Source: Treponema sp. (GTDB lineage: Bacteria; Spirochaetota; Spirochaetia; Treponematales; Treponemataceae). From it: a stretch of 64,000 bases of DNA. The stretch spans positions 59,147-123,146 of the forward strand of contig JAFXSM010000001.1 in the NCBI GenBank assembly GCA_017525605.1. The letters run 5' to 3'. The position numbers and the translations under genes are program-made. The notes beneath the pieces were generated by a model. That model was not told the DNA's origin. It searched no databases and worked only from the letters and a program-made list of their open reading frames with translations. Positions 57,963 through 64,000 of the stretch are shown here, in pieces. Within the stretch, counting starts at the first letter, position 1; every line of letters begins with the position of its first letter.

Positions 57963-58726
57963 ATTTGCATGAATTGGACAAATTTTTCAATTCGATTCTT
58001 CACAAGGAGAATTTCACTTCCGACATTTCGCTGAACGGAATTCAGATAGAAAATTCCGACCCGAGAAAGAAAGAAATCAAGAAAGTCGCGTTTGCCGTGG
58101 ACGCGTGCGAGGCGACAGCAAAACTCGCATCGGATTCGGGCGCGGACGTTCTTTTCGTCCACCACGGGCTTTTCTGGGGGCACTGCCAGACTGTGACGGG
58201 CACGCACTACAAAAGAATCAATGCGTTTATGAAAAATGATTTGGCGTTGATTGCATATCACATTCCGCTTGATGCGAACGAGGAAGTCGGAAACAATTTC
58301 GGACTTGCACGCAGAATCGGCCTTGAAAATGCGCGTCCGTTCGGAAAATGGAGAGGAATGACGCTCGGGGTCATCGGCGAGCTTGATAAGGAATATCCGC
58401 TTGACGAGCTTTCCAGAAGGCTTTTCCCGGACGGAGAGAAGCCGCTTCGGATATTGCCGTTCGGAAAAAGCGGAGTGAAGAAAGTCGCGATAATCTCAGG
58501 CGGTGCGGGCGACGACTTTATCCAGGCCGTTCATGCACACGCAGATGCTTACATAACAGGCGAAGTCGGACACGAGGACTACCACGCGATTGAGGAATCC
58601 GCTATAAACGTGATTGCAGGCGGGCACTATCAGACGGAAACGGTCGGAGTTAGATTGATGAAAGAGCGCGTGGAAAAAGAGCTCGGGCTTGAGACAGTGT
58701 TCATCGACGTTCCGACGGGGATGTAG
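57959..58726 (+). CDS. Nif3-like dinuclear metal-centre protein (YqfO/YbgI family)
   Basis: The protein has 255 aa. Metal-binding motifs: 'VLFVHHGLFW' (HH), 'AYHIPLDAN' (His, Asp) and, near the C-terminus, 'AGGHYQTETVGV' (His, Glu). Short family form without the central PII-like insertion. The molecular function of Nif3 proteins is unsettled. The start overlaps the preceding stop (ATGA), so the two are coupled. Confidence 0.9.
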   Translation: MNLHELDKFFNSILHKENFTSDISLNGIQIENSDPRKKEIKKVAFAVDACEATAKLASDSGADVLFVHHGLFWGHCQTVTGTHYKRINAFMKNDLALIAYHIPLDANEEVGNNFGLARRIGLENARPFGKWRGMTLGVIGELDKEYPLDELSRRLFPDGEKPLRILPFGKSGVKKVAIISGGAGDDFIQAVHAHADAYITGEVGHEDYHAIEESAINVIAGGHYQTETVGVRLMKERVEKELGLETVFIDVPTGM

Positions 58727-58732
58727 GAAAGT

Positions 58733-58786
58733 TGAAAGTGGAAAACTGAAAGTTGAAAGTTGAGAACTGAGAGTTGAGAGTGAAAA
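58733..58786 (+). repeat. low-complexity AAAGTTGA/GAACTGA repeat before lspA
   Basis: Eight degenerate units of about 7-10 bp (variants of GAAAGTTGA and GAACTGAGA) fill the gap before lspA. The same type of sequence forms the end of the 66-bp island repeats (20974-21000, 27543-27575). Such tracts may promote recombination. Confidence 0.6.
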
Positions 58787-59320
58787 ATGAGGAATGATAT
58801 TTTTAATAAGAAAAAGCTTTTGCCGCTGATTTTGCTTTTCGCGGTCGTTTTGGTGGACCAGATTTCGAAGGCGTTGATTGTGAAATATGTGCCGCTTCAT
58901 TCGATTTGCGCGTCGTTTTTCGGGGATTTTCTGAGAATCGTTCGTGTTGCGAATACGGGCGTGGCTTTTTCAATCGGAGCGGGGTGGGGCGATATCGCTC
59001 GCGGCTTGCTTTTCAGAATCTTGCCGCTTGTCGTTCTTTGCGCGGTGATGGTTTTCTATTTCAAAACGGAAGAGCTTTCTGTTTTGCAGAGATGGATGAT
59101 TGGCGGAATTGTCGGCGGCGGTTTTGGAAACCTCATCGACAGGTTTTTCAGGCCGGAAGGCGTTGTCGATTTCATCGATGTGAAATTCTACGGGATATTC
59201 GGATATGAGCGGTGGCCGACTTTCAATGTTGCGGACGCAGCTGTTGTCGTTTGCGGACTTGTTCTTGTCGTTTCGTTCTTGCTTTCGAAAAAACAGGAGG
59301 AAAAAAATGACAATAGGTGA
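58787..59320 (+). CDS. lspA: prolipoprotein signal peptidase (signal peptidase II)
   Basis: The protein has 177 aa with four membrane helices. Catalytic Asp residues lie in 'GNLIDRFFRPEGVVDFID' and 'FNVADAAVV', and 'RVANTGVAFS' is the family motif. It cleaves lipoprotein signal peptides, including those of the lipoproteins in this window. The start is preceded by a low-complexity tract and no clear ribosome-binding site. Confidence 0.95.
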   Translation: MRNDIFNKKKLLPLILLFAVVLVDQISKALIVKYVPLHSICASFFGDFLRIVRVANTGVAFSIGAGWGDIARGLLFRILPLVVLCAVMVFYFKTEELSVLQRWMIGGIVGGGFGNLIDRFFRPEGVVDFIDVKFYGIFGYERWPTFNVADAAVVVCGLVLVVSFLLSKKQEEKNDNR

Positions 59321-59603
59321 GAGGACGTTTTTCTTCAACCTCGGCGTGATAGTTTTCAACATCGTGCTCGGTCTTATCATTGAGGGCTTTCTTGTTTTCG
59401 GATGTCTTTTCCTTCTGATGGGTTTTTCTTCCGAAGTTCAGAACAGCATTCCGGTCGGCGTTGTACTTCCGTTCATTCTGATAATCGGATTTTTTGCGTG
59501 CGTTGCGATTTCAAGACGATGCGTGACGTGGGTAATCGACAAATTCGACCTTCGCGACAAGCTCGACCAGAACCTCGTGAAGCGTTACCCGAAAAAACTT
59601 TGA
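59307..59603 (+). CDS. small two-helix membrane protein
   Basis: The ATG at 59307 has AGGAGG 7 nt upstream and overlaps lspA by 14 nt. The 98-aa product has two hydrophobic helices (about 8-38 and 48-70) and a charged tail ('DKFDLRDKLDQNLVKRYPKK'). No family is recognised. The wider frame from 59205 is antisense or overlapping noise. Confidence 0.6.
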   Translation: MTIGERTFFFNLGVIVFNIVLGLIIEGFLVFGCLFLLMGFSSEVQNSIPVGVVLPFILIIGFFACVAISRRCVTWVIDKFDLRDKLDQNLVKRYPKKL

Positions 59604-59629
59604 TTTTGCGCCCTGCATTTTCTTCCGTC

Positions 59630-60772
59630 GTGAAAAAATATTTTTTCCGTGCGTGTCTTTTGCCCATAGTTTTTCTGAATTTTTCGTGCGCGGAAAAATC
59701 GGAAACTTTTGTGAGCGAAAGTTTTTTCGCAATGGACACTTTCATGACGGTGAAGATTTCTTCTGTTGAATCTGAATCTGTCGGAAAAATCGGCAAAATC
59801 GACAAAATCAACAAAAAACGTGCCGAGAAAATCCTTGCCGAAGTTAAAAATGAAATTTTCAGGCTTGAAAAAATGCTTTCAGTGACGAAAAAAGAAAGCG
59901 ACGTTTACAAAATAAATTCCGTTTTTGAAAATCCGAATGACAAAAAGATGGTTCCGGTTCATGGCGAAGTGAAAGAGATTTTCGATTTTTCGCTTGCGAT
60001 GTACGAGGAAACGAACGGATTTTTCAATCCCGCGCTTTATCCGGTTGTCCGCGAGTGGGGATTTACGACAGGCGATTACAAGATTCCTTCCGACGAGAAA
60101 ATTTCCGCGCTCATTTCTTCCACAGATTTCTCACAATTTGAAATTCTGCCTTCTCCTTCTGATTCTGAATTTCCGTTTTCTGTGAATGTGCCTGAAAAAA
60201 TGATGGTCGATTTCGGTGCAGTCGCAAAGGGCTTTGCCGGCGACAAAGTTATTTCCCAAATGAAAAATGCCGGCGTTTCGTCCGCGTTAATCGACTTTGG
60301 TGGGAACGTTCAGTCTCTCGGAAGAAAAAGCGACGGAAGCCTCTGGAATGTCGGCATCAGAAGCCCGTGGGGGGACGAAGTTGCGTGCGCGGTGAAAGTC
60401 GAGTCGGCGGCGGTCATAACTAGCGGCGGCTACGAAAGATTTTTCGTGGGCGACGACGGGAAAACGTACATCCACATTTTCGATTTTAGAAGCGGAAAGC
60501 CGATCGAGAACGAAATTGCGAGCGTGAGCGTGATTGCCAAGAACGGCGCGTATGCGGACTCGCTGTGCACTGCGCTTTTTGTGATGGGCGTTGAAGGCGC
60601 AATCGAATTTTGGAGAGAGAGAAGAGACTTTGATTTTGTGATTATGACAAACGGAAAAACGGATGATGAAAATTCAGGCGAAAGAAATTTGATTTATTCG
60701 GAAGGAATTGCAGATTCAGTTGAAATCGTCATTCCGTTTGAGAAAGTCAGAGTCGTTCATCTGAAAAAGTGA
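59630..60772 (+). CDS. apbE: FAD:protein FMN transferase (ApbE) lipoprotein
   Basis: The GTG at 59630 starts a good lipoprotein signal (Lys-Lys, hydrophobic core, lipobox 'LNFSC'); a TTG at 59600 is possible, and the frame further upstream overlaps another gene. About 380 aa. ApbE motifs: 'FFAMDTFMTVKI', 'VDFGAVAKGFAGDKVI', 'LIDFGGNVQSLG', 'VITSGGYERFF', 'YIHIFDFRSGKP' and 'ADSLCTALFVMG'. It attaches FMN to Thr of exported or membrane proteins. It is next to the Gx transporter and NusG-II genes, with which it overlaps tail to tail by 26 nt. Confidence 0.9.
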   Translation: MKKYFFRACLLPIVFLNFSCAEKSETFVSESFFAMDTFMTVKISSVESESVGKIGKIDKINKKRAEKILAEVKNEIFRLEKMLSVTKKESDVYKINSVFENPNDKKMVPVHGEVKEIFDFSLAMYEETNGFFNPALYPVVREWGFTTGDYKIPSDEKISALISSTDFSQFEILPSPSDSEFPFSVNVPEKMMVDFGAVAKGFAGDKVISQMKNAGVSSALIDFGGNVQSLGRKSDGSLWNVGIRSPWGDEVACAVKVESAAVITSGGYERFFVGDDGKTYIHIFDFRSGKPIENEIASVSVIAKNGAYADSLCTALFVMGVEGAIEFWRERRDFDFVIMTNGKTDDENSGERNLIYSEGIADSVEIVIPFEKVRVVHLKK

Positions 60773-61778
60773 TTTTTATCCGTTCGAAGATGTTTCCGTT
60801 TGCGTTTTTGAATTTTGCTCTCAAAAGTTTGTAGTGAAAAAGTGCAAGAGACAAAACTGAATTTGTTGGCGGACTGAATGCGATTAAACATTGGCTGATT
60901 GAACTGACAACTGAAAGACGAAGGGATTTTTGCAGTGCGGATTCCAATGCGCCCTTCGTCAGGTCGAAGTTCAGAATTGAAAATACGATTTTTCCGTTCG
61001 GGAACGGAATTGTTGACGCGAAAATGAAAATCCACATGAAAATGTGCGGAATCAATTTGATTTTTCTATTCGACAATTTCTGCATTGCGAGCGCGAAAAA
61101 GAACATCGCAAAAAGAAGACGGATGTCGCTTGCAAAAAATACTCCCGCAGAAAAAATTGCGGTTCCGGTAATCAAAATCCGCTGCCTTGAAAAAATCGGT
61201 TTTCTTTTTGATTTTCCGTTGCAAAATTCGTCGTCGTTCAATTCTGGATTCGGTTCTGGAATCTTCGCTGAAATTTTCGTTCCCAAAAATGCAGTTGCGA
61301 TTCCGCTTAAGGTGTTGAAGATGAGAATCGCGCCCAAAAGCGAGAATGCTCCGTTGCCGAGATAGAGCGCGCATAAGGAGATTTGCACGAACGCGCTGAC
61401 TGCCGAGCCGAAAACTGAAATTCCGTATGCGGAAATGAAATTTTTGTCGAATTTTTTGTTCAGCCGTCTGTCAACTTCGAAAAGAAAATACATTGCCGCC
61501 GCGCTTGAAACGCTCTGCGACATCGAGACCAGAAAAAACGGGGTGACTAGCGTTCCGCCCATGAGCGATGAGGCAACCGCCTTTACAAGCGAAAGTTTCA
61601 TGAACTTAAAAAAATTGATTTTTCCGGAGCGCAGCGCGAGAATCATCGCGGCATTTGCAAGCCCGATTTTGAAAAACGGAAACGCACGCGGCAGAATTGC
61701 TTCCGCATACGAAAAAAGCAGGGCGAGCGCGGAAAAATATGCAATCGCGTTTTTCGAAGAATCAGAATGAGACCGCAT
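60747..61778 (-). CDS. Gx transporter-family membrane protein
   Basis: The start at 61778 (Met-Arg-Ser-His) has AAAGGAAAA upstream and overlaps the NusG-II gene by 17 nt. About 343 aa with about nine hydrophobic segments. Residues about 15-170 match the Gx family, annotated in databases as heptaprenyl diphosphate synthase component I ('ALALLFSYAEAILPRAFPFF', 'GLANAAMILAL', 'KAVASSLMGGTLVTPFF'). The C-terminal half is a second membrane region of energy-coupling T-component look. The partner and substrate are unknown; a role in quinone or flavin electron transfer is suggested by its usual neighbours. Confidence 0.78.
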   Translation of the reverse strand: MRSHSDSSKNAIAYFSALALLFSYAEAILPRAFPFFKIGLANAAMILALRSGKINFFKFMKLSLVKAVASSLMGGTLVTPFFLVSMSQSVSSAAAMYFLFEVDRRLNKKFDKNFISAYGISVFGSAVSAFVQISLCALYLGNGAFSLLGAILIFNTLSGIATAFLGTKISAKIPEPNPELNDDEFCNGKSKRKPIFSRQRILITGTAIFSAGVFFASDIRLLFAMFFFALAMQKLSNRKIKLIPHIFMWIFIFASTIPFPNGKIVFSILNFDLTKGALESALQKSLRLSVVSSISQCLIAFSPPTNSVLSLALFHYKLLRAKFKNANGNIFERIKITFSDERL

Positions 61779-62130
61779 CGAATTTTCCTTTTTCGCCATC
61801 CGTTTCGCCATCCGCGTTTTCAATTGTGATGATTACGTCGTTCGGAAGGCAGACGAGCGTGCCACCGAATCCCTGCCTTATGCAATCTTTGTTCGGGCAC
61901 GCGGAATCTACAATCCTGACCTTTCCGTTTTTTATTTCGAACGTGGTCGTTCCGATTGCGCCCTGCACGTCGTAAAGCCCTTCCGCGCCGGAAGAATATG
62001 CGTACCGTTCCCCCTTCGCGCAAACGACTATTTTTCCGCCCTTCTGGTGCGAAAACTTGACCGACAAAAAAATCCCGGCAGAAAGAAAAACGAGAATCAG
62101 AAATAAATCGAAAGGAAGAAATTTTTTCAT
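61762..62130 (-). CDS. NusG domain II-containing exported protein
   Basis: The protein has 122 aa. One N-terminal membrane anchor ('FDLFLILVFLSAGIFLSV') is followed by a NusG-II-type beta domain: 'VQGAIGTTTFEIKNGKVRIV', 'DSACPNKDCIRQGF' (two Cys) and 'LVCLPNDVIITIE'. Such proteins are regularly found with Gx transporter and ApbE genes. The Cys pair might carry redox chemistry. It is translated together with the Gx gene by overlap. Confidence 0.85.
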   Translation of the reverse strand: MKKFLPFDLFLILVFLSAGIFLSVKFSHQKGGKIVVCAKGERYAYSSGAEGLYDVQGAIGTTTFEIKNGKVRIVDSACPNKDCIRQGFGGTLVCLPNDVIITIENADGETDGEKGKFDAVSF

Positions 62131-62215
62131 TGCTTTTTAATATTGCCACATCGGACACGATTTTTATCGTGGCTGTTTGGATTCGGAAAATCTAACGATT
62201 TTCCTGATTTTTGCA

Positions 62216-62243
62216 TAAAAAAAGGCGCACAGGAAGTGCGCCA
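62216..62243 (-). terminator. intrinsic terminator after pta
   Basis: On the minus strand GGCGCAC and GTGCGCC form a stem with a TTCCT loop, followed by a T-run. It lies about 135 bp after the pta stop. Confidence 0.75.
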
Positions 62244-62304
62244 CTGGTTTGATACAACTTTGCTCTGTAAAGTTGTGTGTATTTTTTATACGACAATCCG
62301 TGTT

Positions 62305-62378
62305 CGGAACGTCAGAAGACGTTCCGAGTAGGTTCGCCCCAATTAACAATGCTTTTCCAAGTCGTGTTGCGAACCTAC
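62305..62378. repeat. two inverted repeats in the pta 3' untranslated region
   Basis: CGGAACGTC-AGAA-GACGTTCCG (62305-62326) and GTAGGTTCGC (62328-62337) with GCGAACCTAC (62369-62378). The latter abuts the pta stop. They may protect the mRNA end or belong to a repeat family; no other copy is in the window. Confidence 0.45.
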
Positions 62379-63446
62379 TTATGCCTGAAGAGCTGTTACT
62401 GCAACTGTGTCAACGATTTCGTCAACGTTGCAGCCGCGAGAGAGGTCGTTCAACGGCTTTGCGAAGCCCTGGCAAACAGGACCGATTGCTTTCCAGCCGC
62501 CCATGCGAGCCGCGATTTTGTAGCCGATGTTTCCTGCGTTGATGTTAGGGAAGATGAATGTGTTTGCGTGTCCTGCAACTGCGCTTCCCGGTGCCTTGAG
62601 TTCGCCGACTTCAGGAGCGATTGCTGCGTCGAACTGGAATTCGCCGTCCAATGCGAGGCTCGGGTTCTTCTCCTGAGCGATTTTTGTTGCGCGCTGAACT
62701 TTTCCTACTGTGTCGCCGTTCTTCGGGTCTGCTCCTGAGCCTTTTGTTGAGAATGAAAGCATTGCGACTTTCGGTTCAAGTCCTGCGATTTTCTTTGCAG
62801 TTTCAGCGGAAGCGAGAGCGATGTCCGCAAGCTGATTTTCATCCGGGTCGATGTTGATTGCGCAGTCGCCGAATACTGAAACGCCCTGTGAAAGATACTT
62901 GTTTCCGCCATCAGGTGCGACCATGATGAAGCATGAAGAAACTGTGCTTACGCCAGGGGCTGTCTTGATGACCTGCAATCCTGGGCGGAGTGTGTTTGCT
63001 GTCGAGTGGCATGCACCAGAGACGAATCCGTCAGCGACTCCAGCCTTGAGCATCAATGCGCCGTACATTGTGTTGTCGAGCTTGTCTTTTCCTTCGACAG
63101 AGCCGGTGTTGCTTGCGAATTTGAGAAGGAAAGCCTTTGCTGCAGCTGCATCAGCGTATTCCGGTGCGCCAGTCTTCTTGTTAACTTTGCCTTCGCGAGC
63201 CTTGAAGAGAAGCTCTGCATATTTATCGACGTTTGGATCGTTTGTAGGGTCAACAATCTGAACTCCAGTCATATCGAATCCGAATGATTTGATTTTCTCT
63301 TCGTTGCCGAGAAGAATGATTTTTGCGATTCCTTCTTTTACAACTACCGAAGCTGCTTCAACAACGCGCTTGTCCTCGCCTTCGCAGAGAACGATAGTCT
63401 TGTTCGCTGCCTTTGCCTTTGCTCTGAGTTCTTTTACGAAATCCAT
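62379..63446 (-). CDS. pta: phosphate acetyltransferase
   Basis: The protein has 355 aa, the short form without the N-terminal P-loop part. 'LCEGEDKRVVEAA', 'LVLK'-type 'YGALMLKAGVADGFVSGACH', 'TLRPGLQVI', 'SSCFIMVAPDGG', 'VAMLSFSTKGSG' and 'NIGYKIAARMGGWKAIGP' are diagnostic. It interconverts acetyl-CoA and acetyl phosphate, for acetate formation in a fermenting organism. No ack gene is visible in this window. Confidence 0.95.
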   Translation of the reverse strand: MDFVKELRAKAKAANKTIVLCEGEDKRVVEAASVVVKEGIAKIILLGNEEKIKSFGFDMTGVQIVDPTNDPNVDKYAELLFKAREGKVNKKTGAPEYADAAAAKAFLLKFASNTGSVEGKDKLDNTMYGALMLKAGVADGFVSGACHSTANTLRPGLQVIKTAPGVSTVSSCFIMVAPDGGNKYLSQGVSVFGDCAINIDPDENQLADIALASAETAKKIAGLEPKVAMLSFSTKGSGADPKNGDTVGKVQRATKIAQEKNPSLALDGEFQFDAAIAPEVGELKAPGSAVAGHANTFIFPNINAGNIGYKIAARMGGWKAIGPVCQGFAKPLNDLSRGCNVDEIVDTVAVTALQA

Positions 63447-63544
63447 TTTAATCTCCTAAAAAAAATTGAATTTATCTGCTTAGAATACCACTATTGCCGA
63501 AATCGCTCAATTAAACGAACCGTCGTGAATGTTTACGATTCCGT

Positions 63545-64000
63545 CTATTTCCTGCAAACGAGAACCATCGTCGCCATGTTTTCGTCGTACGGATTCTGCA
63601 TGAAGTCTCCGTAGATTTCGACCGATTTGAATCCGATTTTTAATAGCGTTTTTCTGAGTTCCGCCGCAGAATATAGACGCTGGACGAATTCGTGGTCGAT
63701 TACTTCGCCAGTTTTTATGTCCGTGAGCGTCCAGTGCGACCGAAGTCCTTCCCACGCGCCCACGACGCTGAATTCCGTGGTGACTTTTTTTCCCGCACGG
63801 ACGAATTCTTCGCCCTTTGTGAAATATCTGATTTCGACTTCCCGACTCAAATTTTCCAGGATGAAAATTCCGCCGTCTTTCAGAGAATCAAAAATCGATT
63901 TGAGAATCTCTGTGTCCTCTTCTTCCGTGTCGCAATATCCGAACGAGGTGTACAAATCCACGGCGCAGTCGAATTTCTTGCTGATTCCGTGCTCTTCCGT
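63545..64000 (-). CDS. class I SAM-dependent methyltransferase, 5' end outside the window
   Basis: The frame is open to the right edge, 13 codons beyond the GTG at 63961, so the start and the SAM-binding loop lie outside. Seen: 'DLYTSFGYCDTEEEDTEIL', 'SLKDGGIFILENLSRE' (motif II/III region) and a C-terminal 'GFKSVEIYGDFMQNPYDE' with final strand 'MATMVLVCRK'. This is the Methyltransf_25-type fold seen in small-molecule methyltransferases. The substrate is unknown. Confidence 0.82.
   Translation of the reverse strand, partial: TEEHGISKKFDCAVDLYTSFGYCDTEEEDTEILKSIFDSLKDGGIFILENLSREVEIRYFTKGEEFVRAGKKVTTEFSVVGAWEGLRSHWTLTDIKTGEVIDHEFVQRLYSAAELRKTLLKIGFKSVEIYGDFMQNPYDENMATMVLVCRK

Noticed and set aside
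58733..58786. Short tandem units as a CRISPR array
   Set aside because: Units are 7-10 bp and degenerate with no spacers. No cas gene is present.
59402..59629. N-terminal extension of the apbE frame
   Set aside because: It overlaps the 59307-59603 membrane-protein gene, which has a better ribosome-binding site, and the lipoprotein signal begins at the GTG at 59630.

Overview
The window reads as a chromosome segment of a gut- or rumen-type treponeme (Spirochaetota, genus Treponema or a close relative). This rests on gene content recognised by eye, not on a search: luxS and pfs, a ptsI without its usual PTS partners, mnmG, a FlgM-type anti-sigma factor behind a sigma28-type promoter, a tandem PII protein beside a DUF1538 transporter, oligoendopeptidase F, two GGDEF proteins, a BspA-type leucine-rich-repeat remnant, and a GH16 lichenase-type lipoprotein that suggests plant cell-wall glucan use. 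No rRNA, tRNA or CRISPR array was seen.

1-20.8 kb is mostly accessory. It holds a BrnT-like protein, a stand-alone TnpB, a 450-bp small-peptide cassette, a radical SAM protein, two GGDEF proteins, and two Fic proteins each coupled to a short gene for an exported protein. It also holds a graveyard of gene fragments and repeats (12.1-15.7 kb) around a DUF3791-DUF3990 gene pair. A LysR/esterase pair follows, then a four-gene operon (MBL-like, zinc macrodomain, SirTM sirtuin, Rrf2 regulator) that looks like reversible protein ADP-ribosylation under redox control.

20.9-27.6 kb is the most striking block: an A+T-rich island bounded by 66-bp direct repeats. It encodes a 1161-aa SF2 helicase with a C-terminal PD-(D/E)XK-like motif, an overlapping 732-aa protein of no recognised family, and a DUF4258/YgiT-type toxin-antitoxin pair. 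Next to it, 17.8-20.9 kb is bounded by a 51-bp duplication of the LysR gene tail. Both blocks appear to have been added between lysR and an Rsm22-type methyltransferase gene. The helicase pair is the best candidate here for an undescribed (probably defence) system.

27.6-64 kb is mainly housekeeping: Rsm22, ACT protein, a 598-aa hypothetical, birA-PII-DUF1538-luxS, pfs, an sRNA or leader with an anti-Shine-Dalgarno terminator loop, an esterase, pepF, adenosine deaminase plus a degenerate paralogue, mnmG, ychJ-type, rlmB, rpiB-type, acyl-CoA synthetase, GH16, ptsI, rsmI-flgM, a metal-site-less Fe-ADH-fold protein, a TrmH methyltransferase, an ATPase-HDOD protein, a Nif3-type protein, lspA, apbE with Gx transporter and NusG-II protein, and pta. 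A 100-bp palindrome with compensatory base changes occurs three times in intergenic positions, and a second copy of the 450-bp small-peptide cassette lies at 48.7-49.2 kb. Several genes have a -10 hexamer ending 5-7 nt before the start codon and no Shine-Dalgarno sequence, which suggests leaderless transcripts.
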